Source: Ectopseudomonas composti
Lineage (GTDB): Bacteria > Pseudomonadota > Gammaproteobacteria > Pseudomonadales > Pseudomonadaceae
Assembly: GCF_900115475.1 (NCBI RefSeq)
Contig: NZ_FOWP01000003.1
Span: 372,001 to 436,000, forward strand
Reading direction: 5' to 3'
Length of the DNA stretch: 64,000 nt
The notes beneath the pieces are model-generated. The model was not told the DNA's origin and made no database searches. It saw only the letters and a program-made list of their open reading frames with translations. The number at the start of each line of letters is the position of its first letter. The first letter of the stretch is position 1. This document shows, piece after piece, positions 44,561 to 57,448 of this stretch. Made by a program: the position numbers and the translations under genes.

Positions 44561-46435
44561 ATGCGTCTGCTCCGCCGTACCCTCAAGCTCATCCTTCTGT
44601 TGGCCCTGATCGGCGTCGCAGTGGCGCTGTATTACGTGGCCAATCCCAACCTCCCGGCGTATCAGCAGCCGAACCAGTTGCACTATTTGCAGCAGTGGAG
44701 CGAGGAGCAGCGTCAGACCTACTACTACACGCCCCAGGGCACCACAGTTAAAGGCCTGCGCTATGACTGGTTCAACGCGCTGGAAATGCCGTTTGGTAAG
44801 GAAAAATTCGCCCGCCTCGACTACCTCGCCCGCTTCGGTTTTCTCACCGATCCGAAGCAGCAGCCCAGCGATCTGAACCCCGGCAATCTGCCGGTCGGGT
44901 TTACCCGCCACCAGGACAGCGAGAGCGGCGAGCATTTCCTCGATATCAGTTGCGCGGCCTGTCACACCGGCGAATTGCGTTATAGAGGCCAAGCCGTGCG
45001 CATCGACGGTGGCGCGGCCCTGCACTCCCTCGCCTCCACCGTCCCCACCCTGCGCGGCGGCGGTTTCGGCCAGGCGCTGGGCATGAGCATGGCCTTCACC
45101 TACTACAACCCGCTGAAATTCCGCCGCTTCGCTCAGCAAGTGTTGGGTGACCAGTACCCACAAGGCCGTGATCAGCTGCGTGAAGATTTCAAGCAGGTGC
45201 TCGACAGACTGCTGGCGACGGCATTCAACGATTGGCATCGTGGCCTGTACCCGACCGAAGAGGGATTTGGCCGCACCGACGCCTTCGGCCGCATTGCCAA
45301 TACCGTGTTCGGTGATGTACTGGACGAGGCCAACTACCGCATTGCCAACGCGCCGGTCAGCTATCCGCAACTCTGGGATATCTGGAAGTTCGACTGGGTG
45401 CAGTGGAATGGCTCGGCCATGCAGCCGATGGCGCGTAACGTCGGCGAAGCCCTTGGCGTCGGCGCCAGCCTGCATCTGCTCGACGAGCACGGCAAAGGCG
45501 TCGCCGAAGCGGATCGCTACGCTTCCAGCGTGCGCCTGCATGACCTCTACACCCTCGAAGAAACCTTGAAGCGGCTGCAGCCACCGAAATGGCCGGAAAC
45601 CGTCTTCGGCAAGGTAGACCTGCCGCTGGCCAGCCGCGGTAAGGCGCTCTACACCGAGAATTGCGCCTACTGTCACGCCCCGGATCCCAAGCCCCGTGAT
45701 CAGCGCCTGGCGCCTGCGCGCGACCCCGAATGGAAGATGCGCGTTGTGCCGATCAGCATCGTCGGCACAGACCCGACCACTGCCGATAACATCGCTGACC
45801 ATCGCTTCGACATCAGCCGCCTGGGCTGGACCAAGGCTGAACTGTCGCGCCTGGATGTGAAGCTGTTCGGTTCCAGCCTCGATGATGTCGATTTCAAGAG
45901 CATTTCCAGTGCCAAGGGCCTGGCCTACATCACTGCCTACGTGGAAAACCGCGCTTATCAGGATGCCGGTATCGCACCACGCCAGCGCAAGGAAATGGAC
46001 GGCTATGGCCTGCCCATCGGCGTTCAGGAAAAGCGCGGCTACAAGGCCCGTCCCCTCGACGGCATCTGGGCTACTCCGCCCTTCCTGCACAACGGTTCGG
46101 TGCCCAACCTGTTCGAGTTGCTGTCACCCGTGTACGAGCGGCAGGCACAGTTCTGGGTTGGCGACTTCGAATTCGACCCGGTGCGCGTGGGCTATCGCAG
46201 CGACGAGTTCCCAGGCGGATTCCTGCTCGATACCCGCATCACTGGCAATAACAATGGCGGTCATGAGTTCCGCGATGGCTGTCGCCAGGAAGGTGTAATC
46301 GGACGCGCCCTGTCGCCGGACGAGCGCCTGGCCCTGATCGAATACCTCAAAGTGCTCGGTAATGCTGACCTGGAAACTCAGCTCAGCCAGGCACCGGTGC
46401 GTCCCTGGACACCTGGCCCCAACTGCGAAGGCTGA
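44561..46435 (+). CDS. Membrane-anchored di-heme cytochrome c (peroxidase/RoxA-like family)
   Basis: 624 residues from ATG 44561 (AAGG 9 nt upstream); an ATG 9 nt earlier is also possible. One N-terminal helix (about 8-25) anchors it with the rest in the periplasm. Two c-type haem sites: CAACH (131-135) and CAYCH (369-373). Near the end, GIWATPPFLHNGSVPNLFEL matches di-heme peroxidase/RoxA-type proteins. Relatives include haem dioxygenases that cleave rubber or oxidise oleic acid, so a lipid substrate is possible. It is followed at 33 nt by a catalase-like gene. Confidence 0.82.
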   Translation: MRLLRRTLKLILLLALIGVAVALYYVANPNLPAYQQPNQLHYLQQWSEEQRQTYYYTPQGTTVKGLRYDWFNALEMPFGKEKFARLDYLARFGFLTDPKQQPSDLNPGNLPVGFTRHQDSESGEHFLDISCAACHTGELRYRGQAVRIDGGAALHSLASTVPTLRGGGFGQALGMSMAFTYYNPLKFRRFAQQVLGDQYPQGRDQLREDFKQVLDRLLATAFNDWHRGLYPTEEGFGRTDAFGRIANTVFGDVLDEANYRIANAPVSYPQLWDIWKFDWVQWNGSAMQPMARNVGEALGVGASLHLLDEHGKGVAEADRYASSVRLHDLYTLEETLKRLQPPKWPETVFGKVDLPLASRGKALYTENCAYCHAPDPKPRDQRLAPARDPEWKMRVVPISIVGTDPTTADNIADHRFDISRLGWTKAELSRLDVKLFGSSLDDVDFKSISSAKGLAYITAYVENRAYQDAGIAPRQRKEMDGYGLPIGVQEKRGYKARPLDGIWATPPFLHNGSVPNLFELLSPVYERQAQFWVGDFEFDPVRVGYRSDEFPGGFLLDTRITGNNNGGHEFRDGCRQEGVIGRALSPDERLALIEYLKVLGNADLETQLSQAPVRPWTPGPNCEG

Positions 46436-46468
46436 TTTCAACCGATACCTAGAACAAGGATTGCAACG

Positions 46469-47662
46469 ATGTTGAAACGCTTCTGGCTCTGGCTCGGTCG
46501 TCTGCTCGGCAAACTGCTGTTCACCGTCGCTCTGGTCGGCCTGATTGGCTGGGGAGTGGGCGAAGCTTATTACGCCTGGAAATTCTCCGGCCCGGTCTCC
46601 ACGCAAGAACAGATCGCACCGGATGAAGCGGCGCTGACCCGGCTGATCATCGAAGATGCGGTGCGCATCGTCGAGCAACACCGCGATAACACCCGCGTGC
46701 TGCGTGACGCCCACGCCAAGGCCCATGGCTGCGTGAAAGCCGAGGTGCAGGTGCTGGATACGCTGGATGCGTCACTGCGCCACGGCGTGTTCAGCGAACC
46801 CGGGCATACTTGGCAAGCCTGGATGCGTCTATCCAACGGTAACGCCTATCCCCAGTTCGACCGTGCCCGTGATGCACGCGGCATGGCCATCAAGCTGCTC
46901 GACGTGCCTGGCGAGAAACTCATGAAGAGCCCGGCGCACGCAGGCGAGCAAGACTTCGTGATGTTCAACCATCCGGCCTTTTTCGTTCGCGACGTGGCGG
47001 AGTACCACAGCAATTTCGCCGCCCAGGCCGATGGCAAGAAGGTTCAGGCCTTCTTCCCCAGCTGGGACCCGCGCACCTGGGAGCCTCGTCACCTGGTCAT
47101 TGCCCTGAAAACCCTGGCTCCAGCGCCAGAAAGCCCTGTGGCCACCACCTACAATTCCATCGCGCCCTTCAAGCTCGGTGAGCTGAACATCAAGTACCGC
47201 GTGATACCTGCACCGCAGAACTGCCCACCCTACGAGCTGCCAGAGCAGAACAACGCCCTGCCCAACTTCCTGCGCAATGCGCTTTACCAGCAGCTGTCAC
47301 TGGACCGCGCACCTGCGTGCTTCGAGTTGCAAGTGCAAAAACAGAATGCGCAGTACTACATGCCAATCGAAGATCCGAGTGTCGAGTGGAGCGAAAAGAT
47401 ATCGCCCTTCGAAAGCGTTGCACGTATTACCGTGCAACCTCAGGACTTCGATAGCCGCGAACAAAACCTGTTCTGCGACAATTTGTCCTTCAACCCCTGG
47501 CATGCCCTACCAGAACACCGCCCGATCGGCGGCATAAATCGCTTACGCAAATCGGTATATGAGGCAGTCAGTGCCTATCGGCATCAGCGTAACGCGCCAG
47601 CCCCCGCTGTTACTGCGCCGCAGCCGAGTGAAGAAGAAACCGAGTTGGAACTTTCGCAGTAG
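46469..47662 (+). CDS. Membrane-anchored catalase-like haem protein
   Basis: 397 residues. An N-terminal helix (about 13-32) is followed by a catalase-fold core: distal His near 82-86 in AHAKAHGCVKAEV, distal Asn167 in FVMFNHPAFFVRD and a proximal R-x3-Y (Arg360, Tyr364) in RLRKSVYEAV. It is much shorter than true catalase and anchored, like SrpA-type catalases and allene-oxide-synthase-like proteins, which act on small or lipid peroxides. The acidic tail (EEETELELSQ) is unusual. It is probably cotranscribed with the di-heme protein. Confidence 0.82.
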   Translation: MLKRFWLWLGRLLGKLLFTVALVGLIGWGVGEAYYAWKFSGPVSTQEQIAPDEAALTRLIIEDAVRIVEQHRDNTRVLRDAHAKAHGCVKAEVQVLDTLDASLRHGVFSEPGHTWQAWMRLSNGNAYPQFDRARDARGMAIKLLDVPGEKLMKSPAHAGEQDFVMFNHPAFFVRDVAEYHSNFAAQADGKKVQAFFPSWDPRTWEPRHLVIALKTLAPAPESPVATTYNSIAPFKLGELNIKYRVIPAPQNCPPYELPEQNNALPNFLRNALYQQLSLDRAPACFELQVQKQNAQYYMPIEDPSVEWSEKISPFESVARITVQPQDFDSREQNLFCDNLSFNPWHALPEHRPIGGINRLRKSVYEAVSAYRHQRNAPAPAVTAPQPSEEETELELSQ

Positions 47663-47678
47663 AAAGTTGTAACCCGCA

Positions 47679-47720
47679 AGACGCCTGAAGTGTTCACCAG
47701 GACACTTTACGGCGGCAATA
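47679..47720 (+). terminator. Weak terminator after the catalase-like gene
   Basis: AAGTGT and ACACTT pair inside an outer GCC/GGC stem, and AATAAAACTTTTTT follows within about 10 nt. Plausible end of the di-heme/catalase-like operon. Confidence 0.45.
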
Positions 47721-47843
47721 AAACTTTTTTCAGTAACGTGTGACTTATGGGTTCGCTGCGTTCATCAACAGTAATGTAAGGCCAACAGCAATAACCTGAT
47801 GGCCGCAATTAATTACTGGGATCAACTCGGAGAAACCGAACCC

Positions 47844-48110
47844 ATGAACACTCCGCTGCGTTTTAACGAAGCCCTGCTGATTGCCGATCGCGCCTTCCGC
47901 CCGTTCCAGTGCGTAGCCTGGGCTCCGCAGGACGGCACCGGCGTCGTCAGCATCAGCGTCATCGACCGCACCAACACCCGCCTGCTCGGCCGCCAACTGT
48001 CCAGCGCCACCTACAGTGACCCGCAACAGCTGGAAGCTGCGCTGCAGCGCTCCCGTGACGAGCTGCGCAGCCAGGGCTTCGACCTGGCGCCGTGGAGCAT
48101 GCCGGAGTAA
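47844..48110 (+). CDS. Small hypothetical protein
   Basis: 88 residues from ATG 47844 (CGGAG upstream; MNTPLRFNEALLIADRAF). Soluble, no signal peptide, ending DLAPWSMPE. The pattern suggests a conserved Pseudomonas protein, but I cannot name the family. A good terminator follows. Confidence 0.65.
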   Translation: MNTPLRFNEALLIADRAFRPFQCVAWAPQDGTGVVSISVIDRTNTRLLGRQLSSATYSDPQQLEAALQRSRDELRSQGFDLAPWSMPE

Positions 48111-48118
48111 CTCGTTTC

Positions 48119-48137
48119 GGGGCGCCTTGCGCGCCCC
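48119..48137 (+). terminator. Intrinsic terminator
   Basis: GGGGCGC and GCGCCCC form a 7-bp stem with a 5-nt loop, 8 nt after the stop; a short T-containing tract follows. Confidence 0.6.
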
Positions 48138-48211
48138 TCGATTTGCCCGTTGCGCTTAGCCCCCGGCGACTGCAGACTGCTGCGATCACCCACTGTGCCG
48201 AGCTTAGCGCC

Positions 48212-48439
48212 ATGCTTGAACTGCGCCCCAATTGCGAGAACTGTGACTGCGATCTACCTGCAGCCAGCAGTGACGCCCTGATCTGCTCCTTCGAGTGCAC
48301 CTTCTGCCGTTCCTGCGCGGAATCCGTTCTGGCGCTGCGCTGCCCGAATTGCAGCGGTGAACTGGTAAAGCGCCCTATTCGCCCAGCCGAAAAGCTCGAG
48401 CGCTTCCCCGCTTCCAGCACGCGCGTACTCAAGGCCTGA
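48212..48439 (+). CDS. DUF1272-type small zinc-finger-like protein
   Basis: 75 residues from ATG 48212. Cysteines are arranged as CENCDCDLP, CSFECTFCRSCAE and RCPNC, a zinc-ribbon/RING-like pattern typical of DUF1272. Function unknown; metal binding is expected. It ends at a strong bidirectional terminator. Confidence 0.82.
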   Translation: MLELRPNCENCDCDLPAASSDALICSFECTFCRSCAESVLALRCPNCSGELVKRPIRPAEKLERFPASSTRVLKA

Positions 48440-48443
48440 AATG

Positions 48444-48471
48444 AAAAGGGGCGACTCCGGTCGCCCCTTTT
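48444..48471. terminator. Strong bidirectional terminator
   Basis: AAAAGGGGCGAC and GTCGCCCCTTTT form a perfect 12-bp dyad with a TCCG loop, between the convergent DUF1272 gene and nfuA. Confidence 0.9.
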
Positions 48472-48488
48472 ACATCTGCTCTGGCCTA

Positions 48489-49073
48489 TCAGTAGTAGGC
48501 GTTCTCGCGGTTGCTGTGATCGGTCACATCACGCACACCCTTGAGTTCAGGAATGCGCTCGAGCAAGGTTTTCTCGATGCCTTCCTTGAGGGTGTAGTCA
48601 GCCTGGCCGCAGCCCTGGCAACCACCACCGAACTGCAGTACGGCGATGCCCTCTTCGACCACATCGATCAAAGTGACCTGGCCGCCGTGGCTGGCCAGGC
48701 CGGGGTTGATCTCGGTCTGCAGGTAGTAGTTGATGCGCTCGTTCAGCGGGCTGTCCTCGTTGACCATCGGCACTTTGGCATTCGGCGCCTTGATGGTCAG
48801 CTGGCCACCCATGCGGTCGGTGGCGTAGTCGACGACTGCGTCTTCCAGGAAAGCCTCACTGATGCCGTCGATCCAGGCAGTGAAACTGGCCAGGCCAACG
48901 GCGGTGTCTTCAGGTTTCTGCTCACCCGGCTTGCAGTAGGCAATGCAGGTTTCCGCATAAGGCGTACCTGGCTGAGTGATGAAAACGCGAATGCCGATAC
49001 CCGGAGTGTCCTGCTTGCTCAGCAGCTCGGCCAGGTAGTCTTCGGCAGCTTGGGTAATGATGATGGCGCTCAT
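48489..49073 (-). CDS. nfuA: Fe-S biogenesis/carrier protein NfuA
   Basis: 194 residues, standard length. N-terminal degenerate A-type (IscA-like) domain (about 1-95) and C-terminal Nfu domain (about 105-185) with CQGC (Cys152, Cys155), which holds a shared 4Fe-4S cluster in a dimer. It delivers clusters to targets under oxidative stress or iron limitation. Confidence 0.95.
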   Translation of the reverse strand: MSAIIITQAAEDYLAELLSKQDTPGIGIRVFITQPGTPYAETCIAYCKPGEQKPEDTAVGLASFTAWIDGISEAFLEDAVVDYATDRMGGQLTIKAPNAKVPMVNEDSPLNERINYYLQTEINPGLASHGGQVTLIDVVEEGIAVLQFGGGCQGCGQADYTLKEGIEKTLLERIPELKGVRDVTDHSNRENAYY

Positions 49074-49143
49074 GGCAACTCCTCACGGTCATGCGGCGAA
49101 TTGTACGCCAAGTGACGCCCTGAATATAGTCCTACTAATTTAC

Positions 49144-50163
49144 TCAGGATAGTGACTGCAGCCTTCCTGAGTCGGTTCGCTGGCCGACCCAGAGCTTGGC
49201 GCGGACGAAAAAGCGCTTTTCGATCAACTCGTAGCTGCCCCAGGCTGCCACTGCGATCACCGGTATGCAGGCAGCGATGACCAGGGTCGGCTCAAGATCG
49301 AGTCTGGCCTGCAGATACCAGCCCAGCGATAGCACGATCACGTGCAGCAGATACACCGAGTACGAGCAATCACCCATATGACTAAACAGGCGATTGCCCC
49401 TGAACCAAGGCTCCATGGCGATGCAGGCGGCGACTATCAAGACACTCGGTACGCCCCAATGCAGTAAACGCATGGAGTTGTCGAAGTGGTAGATGGTCAG
49501 CAGCGCTGCACTGATGACCAGCAGTGGCAGCCATAGGCCCTGACGAATCCAGCCCCGTTTGTAGATCACGCCCAGGCATACCCCGAGGACGAACTCATAA
49601 ACGATGCTGTTGCGGTAGAAATCGCTCATCCACGGCTGCGTTGCCAGCAGGCTGAACGCTGCCAGGGCCAGGACGATGAATAGCAGGCGCAATCGCTCGG
49701 TAAAGACGAAAGCCAAGGCAAACAGCAGGTAGAAGAACATCTCGTAATTCAGCGTCCAGCCGACATTGAGCGTCGGATAGAGTCCAAACCCGCCGGGATT
49801 CTCGGCCGGGATGAAGAACAGCGAGAGCAGCAGATGATGCAGGTCGAACTCCTGCACGGGCATCACCGGGTTGACGAAGGCGATGATCAGCGCCGCAATC
49901 AGCGAGTAGAGCCAATAGGCCGGGACGATACGCAGCACGCGATTGAGCATGAAGCGCCAGGGCGTGATGCTCTTGCCCTGGGTGGAGAGATAGATCACCA
50001 GGCCGCTGATGACGAAGAAGATGTCGACGCCAACAGCACCCCTTTCGGCAAACAGGCGGCCGACGAAGCTGTCAGCCTGAAAATCGAAGAACACCTGCAT
50101 GACATGATGAAAAACCACAACCCAGGCTGCCAACGCCCGTAACGCCTGTACTGAAACCAACAT
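49144..50163 (-). CDS. Acyltransferase family 3 membrane protein
   Basis: 339 residues from ATG 50163. About ten membrane helices and the family motifs SVQALRALAAWVVVFHHV (with the catalytic His) and GVDIFFVISGLVI, and late GDCSYSVYLLHVIVLSLGWY. Such enzymes acetylate or succinylate surface polysaccharides. No polysaccharide genes are adjacent, so the substrate is unknown. Confidence 0.88.
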   Translation of the reverse strand: MLVSVQALRALAAWVVVFHHVMQVFFDFQADSFVGRLFAERGAVGVDIFFVISGLVIYLSTQGKSITPWRFMLNRVLRIVPAYWLYSLIAALIIAFVNPVMPVQEFDLHHLLLSLFFIPAENPGGFGLYPTLNVGWTLNYEMFFYLLFALAFVFTERLRLLFIVLALAAFSLLATQPWMSDFYRNSIVYEFVLGVCLGVIYKRGWIRQGLWLPLLVISAALLTIYHFDNSMRLLHWGVPSVLIVAACIAMEPWFRGNRLFSHMGDCSYSVYLLHVIVLSLGWYLQARLDLEPTLVIAACIPVIAVAAWGSYELIEKRFFVRAKLWVGQRTDSGRLQSLS

Positions 50164-50329
50164 TGAACCGCCATTCCCCCTGTTGCCGAGATCGAAACCG
50201 GGTTGCCTGGAAACAGGCAACCACAGGGTCCGACCGCAGCACAGCGAGAAAGATCAGCGCAGCGAAACAATGAACGACGGGGTGTAAGCCGCGCAGCAGA
50301 CACCTCAGCGTCTGCCGCGCCAGGTCATG

Positions 50330-52606
50330 CTAGAGATTCTGGTAGCGATTCATATCCAACACCCCCGCCTCAATTGGCTGGGTTTCACGGATACGCTCGG
50401 CCAGATCGTGGAAATAGCGCCAGAACTCGGGATGACTGCGGCGCACGCCCCAACGCTCGACGATAGTCTCGAAGGACTTGGCGTCGCTGACAGCCTCCAT
50501 CTGCTTGACGAAGGCATCCACCTCAGCGGCTTTGACGTTGAACAGGAAGTTCGGGTAGCTGCTCAGCACTTCCGGGTAGATGGTCAGGGTGTCCAGGCGC
50601 GGTTGATAACGCAGCTCCTCGCCCAGCATGAACGCCACGTTGCTATGCGCGCGGTTGCGCAGCAGGCTGTAGATCTCGCGCGAACCGTCGCTCAGCTCCA
50701 CCCGCAGCATGGTTGCTTCCGGCAATTGATCGATCACCCGCAGGCCACCGGCCGGGCGGCTGGCCAGGCGCGCCAACGCCTGCTCGGTATGTTGCAGTTC
50801 CTTGGGCAGGCCATCGCGATAGCAATGCGCGCCCGTGCAGCGGTTGATCGGATCAGGGCGCGCATTGAGCTTGGCGTAGCGCTGCAGCAGCTGTTCGGCG
50901 AACTGCTTCTTCGGATCGTTGCCGGCCAGGCCAATGGCGCTTGGTGAGCGGTGATCGACCGAGGTGTAGTCCAGCAGCATCTTCAACTTGCCGCTGTTCT
51001 GATACCAGTCATCCAGATAGGCCTCCCGCGAGCGGGCCGGCAACAAACGCAGGAAGTTGACCTCGGCACCGTTGCGGATCAGGTCGAAATACAGGCGCGT
51101 CTGTGCCTGATGCGAGACGTTACCGAACACGTCGAAATTGACCACCAACTGGTAGTAGGTGCGCTCCAGCAGCGGATAGTCCAACCACCACAGGGTCTGC
51201 GGAATCTCGCCGAGCAGGCCTTTGCGCACCGAAGCGCTGTCGTGCTGACGGAAGATCGACAGCAACGCGTTGTCGTTGCCACTCCAGATGTGCGCCCAGT
51301 CCGCGGCAGGTGCGTCAGCATAGGCGTCCTTGCGCAGGTTCTCGTAATCATTGCGCTTGTCGCGGTAGTTACGCCACAGGCCCAACAGATCGCCAATGTC
51401 ATCGAACTGGCCAGGCATGGCCAGCAGCGGCGTCGCCTCGCGCTGATATTCGGCATCGGTGATATAGAGATCGTGCTCCGGCGCCTGGAACACGGCCCAG
51501 AAGTTGTCGCGAATCACGTCAGTGGCGATCTGCCCGCGGCACACCGGGCCACGGATGAAGGTGCGTACGAAGTACTCGGCGTTATCCAGCATGAACTGGT
51601 AACGCGCCCGCGCCGGAATCGCGGCGAAGGTTTCGAAGGGATTGGCGCGGCGCTGCGCACCGTAGCCTGGCACGGCATCCAGCGCCCAGTCCTCGCCAAA
51701 GAACAGCTCCTTGACCCGCGCCAGCTTGGCGTCACCCAGCGGATAGGTGATGTGCGTCTTGTGCACGATCACGCCCTGGATCGGCCAAAGGCGGTAATAG
51801 AACTCGGTGCCCGGATCATCGTTCGGGCGGCGTGTGGCGATGGGGTCGATGGGTTTGCCGCTGGGGGTGCGCGAACGCACCATCTGGAAGAAGTGGCCGG
51901 GCTCACCACCCTCGAAGTGCAGGTGGGCGAGGAACAGGTGCTCGTACAGCCAGCGCGACACCAGGTCCTGCCGTGCGCCGGGCGCATTCATGAAGCTTTC
52001 CCACTCCGCCACCTGGCGCAACTCAACCGCGCTGGGCTTTAGCGCCTGTTCGGCGACCGGCGCGCCCTGCGCCAACCATTGCTCCAGAGTGGCGTATTCA
52101 TCATCGTTCAGGCCGGTCACCGCGAACGGCATACCGCCATGGGGGTTCTTCTGCGCGTAGGCGGCGAACTCGCCCGGCAATGGGCAGCTGTTGCTGCGGG
52201 TAATGGCAATGTCGAGGTTGTCAGGGAGCTTCGCGTTGGGCTCCAGCGGCTCGCTGCGACCCAGCTCGAGCATGCGCTTAATCAGTGCCGCCTGGCCGTT
52301 CTCGCCATCGAGCACCGAATGAAAGTCGCGTTTACGCCAGGCCGCTTCGCCTTGCGCGTCCAGATACAGGCGCGTGGTCGCTTGCGCCTCGCTGCGCATG
52401 CCGTCGTAGACCAGTTGCTTGCTGGCGCCACGCAAAATGCCTTCACCGCTGCCGAGATTGAGCTGGCACGGTGCGTCGTAGCAGGTGTGGCAGGCCACGC
52501 ACTTGTGGGTAAGGATAGGTTGCACGTCGTCGATATAGGAAATCGCTTCCGCACGGGCCAGGCCTGCTGCGAAAGAAAGAAGAAAAAGAGCAGCAGGCTT
52601 GAGCAT
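50330..52606 (-). CDS. cti: Fatty acid cis/trans isomerase
   Basis: 758 residues from ATG 52606 (AAGGA 7 nt upstream; a GTG two codons earlier is less well placed). Signal peptide cut near ARA-EA, then the c-type haem motif CVACH (36-40). The long periplasmic body matches Cti, which converts cis- to trans-unsaturated fatty acids in phospholipids to stiffen the membrane under solvent or heat stress. Common in Pseudomonas. It is divergent from metH. Confidence 0.92.
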   Translation of the reverse strand: MLKPAALFLLSFAAGLARAEAISYIDDVQPILTHKCVACHTCYDAPCQLNLGSGEGILRGASKQLVYDGMRSEAQATTRLYLDAQGEAAWRKRDFHSVLDGENGQAALIKRMLELGRSEPLEPNAKLPDNLDIAITRSNSCPLPGEFAAYAQKNPHGGMPFAVTGLNDDEYATLEQWLAQGAPVAEQALKPSAVELRQVAEWESFMNAPGARQDLVSRWLYEHLFLAHLHFEGGEPGHFFQMVRSRTPSGKPIDPIATRRPNDDPGTEFYYRLWPIQGVIVHKTHITYPLGDAKLARVKELFFGEDWALDAVPGYGAQRRANPFETFAAIPARARYQFMLDNAEYFVRTFIRGPVCRGQIATDVIRDNFWAVFQAPEHDLYITDAEYQREATPLLAMPGQFDDIGDLLGLWRNYRDKRNDYENLRKDAYADAPAADWAHIWSGNDNALLSIFRQHDSASVRKGLLGEIPQTLWWLDYPLLERTYYQLVVNFDVFGNVSHQAQTRLYFDLIRNGAEVNFLRLLPARSREAYLDDWYQNSGKLKMLLDYTSVDHRSPSAIGLAGNDPKKQFAEQLLQRYAKLNARPDPINRCTGAHCYRDGLPKELQHTEQALARLASRPAGGLRVIDQLPEATMLRVELSDGSREIYSLLRNRAHSNVAFMLGEELRYQPRLDTLTIYPEVLSSYPNFLFNVKAAEVDAFVKQMEAVSDAKSFETIVERWGVRRSHPEFWRYFHDLAERIRETQPIEAGVLDMNRYQNL

Positions 52607-52661
52607 GACCACATCCTTGATTGCGATGCTGGCAATTCTAACGAGACGGCGTCCACAGCAA

Positions 52662-52678
52662 CATGAATGAAATTCATG
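52662..52678. promoter_or_regulatory. MetR-type box upstream of metH
   Basis: CATGAAT and ATTCATG around GAA contain TGAA-N5-TTCA, a perfect MetR consensus, about 80 bp before the metH start. It predicts homocysteine-responsive control. It also lies 56 bp before the divergent cti gene. Confidence 0.6.
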
Positions 52679-52758
52679 GAAAGGCCGCCAATGCTCCAGA
52701 ACCCTGCAGCTTTGCTATCATCGCGCACCTTTGTTTCCGCTTTGCTCAGGTAGTTCTC

Positions 52759-56469
<3,711 letters not shown>

Positions 56470-56472
56470 TAC

Positions 56473-56500
56473 AAAAGAGCCCGCACTAGCGGGCTCTTTT
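56473..56500 (+). terminator. Intrinsic terminator of metH
   Basis: AAAAGAGCCCGC and GCGGGCTCTTTT form a perfect 12-bp dyad with an ACTA loop, 3 nt after the stop. Confidence 0.92.
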
Positions 56501-56621
56501 ACTTCATGCAGTGACGAACACGAGGCGACTCGCGCCGATCATCGAAAAACTCGAACTCTCATGCATGAGCGCAGCTCCAACACATGTCGAGCCACTTCGG
56601 CTCATTCGACGGAGCGATGAC

Positions 56622-56954
56622 ATGTACAAGCACAGCCTTGCAGTAATGGCCGTAGCGGCCGTGATGAGTGGTTGCTCGACCTTCGAGAACCCGACCGACT
56701 ACGTGACCTTTCGCAATGAGCCTCTGGTCAAGCAGGTCGACCACGGCATGACCAGAGATCAGGTAAGCACCCTCGGTGGCCCGCCTTCGTCGGAAGTACC
56801 GAACAGCGTGACCGGCGGCTCCTGCAACAACTACGTGCTGAATGTCGATGGAGTGGAGCAGCCCTATTACGTGGATTTCGACGTCAACGGTCGGGTCGAC
56901 AGCAAGGGCTTCATGAGCTGCGAGCAGCACCAGGGCAACCAGCGCCGCCTCTGA
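56622..56954 (+). CDS. osmE: OsmE-type osmotically induced outer-membrane lipoprotein
   Basis: 110 residues from ATG 56622. Signal peptide with lipobox MSGC (Cys17), then a SmpA/OmlA-like domain (HGMTRDQVSTLGGPPSSEV). In E. coli osmE is induced by osmotic stress and stationary phase. A 9-bp stem terminator follows. Confidence 0.88.
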   Translation: MYKHSLAVMAVAAVMSGCSTFENPTDYVTFRNEPLVKQVDHGMTRDQVSTLGGPPSSEVPNSVTGGSCNNYVLNVDGVEQPYYVDFDVNGRVDSKGFMSCEQHQGNQRRL

Positions 56955-56962
56955 ATCGAATG

Positions 56963-56984
56963 CGCCCCGCTGCCCGCAGCGGGG
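56963..56984. terminator. Bidirectional terminator between osmE and a small membrane-protein gene
   Basis: GCCCCGCTG and CAGCGGGGC form a perfect 9-bp stem with a CCCG loop. On the minus strand it also closes the 28-codon gene at 56992-57078. Confidence 0.65.
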
Positions 56985-56991
56985 CCATTGA

Positions 56992-57078
56992 TTAGAAGAT
57001 CAGTTTCAGCAGGCCGATAACCACTATCAGGCCAATGATGAAAATGATCCCGACAGTACCGCCGAGAAACTTCAGCAT
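56992..57078 (-). CDS. 28-residue single-helix membrane protein
   Basis: The ATG at 57078 has an excellent ribosome site (AAAAGGAGAG, 5 nt spacing). It opens 28 codons: MLKFLGGTVGIIFIIG followed by LIVVIGLLKLIF, ending TAA at 56992-56994. The product is almost entirely one hydrophobic helix with Lys at both ends. It lies just before a strong terminator on its strand. The function is unknown; candidates are a regulator of a membrane protein or a type I toxin, though no antisense RNA promoter was evident. Confidence 0.65.
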   Translation of the reverse strand: MLKFLGGTVGIIFIIGLIVVIGLLKLIF

Positions 57079-57157
57079 GATGACTCTCCTTTTGCGAGGT
57101 TCACCCGTTGTGACCTCGAACAGGACGTCAGCGTTTAGCTTTTTTCTTGTGCTGCAG

Positions 57158-57448
57158 CTACGCGGGACGGCGGACGATCTTGATGCTGTATTCCATCTGC
57201 GGCTTGCGCGTCACGCTCACCGCGCGACGACTGACAGTATCCAGAGTGATGTTCCAGAAACCGCTGGAGGGCACGCGGATCTTCGCCGGGAACTTGATGA
57301 AGGCGCCGCCGTGGTAGCTGTGTCGACCGCGGTTCCTGAAGGCACGGAAGTTCGCGTCGTTCATCAGGCGGATGTTGCAGGGCTGCGAACATTGGATGAC
57401 CACCAGATCGCCCTCTTCCAGATGCTCGCGTTGATGGATGAATTTCAT
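57158..57448 (-). CDS. DUF1883-type protein
   Basis: 96 residues from the ATG at 57448 (MKFIHQREHLEEGDLVVIQC), the family start. Beta-rich, with NDANFRAFRNRGRHSYHGGA and FWNITLDTV in the core. DUF1883 is found alone or fused to TIR-like domains and its function is unknown. Confidence 0.82.
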   Translation of the reverse strand: MKFIHQREHLEEGDLVVIQCSQPCNIRLMNDANFRAFRNRGRHSYHGGAFIKFPAKIRVPSSGFWNITLDTVSRRAVSVTRKPQMEYSIKIVRRPA

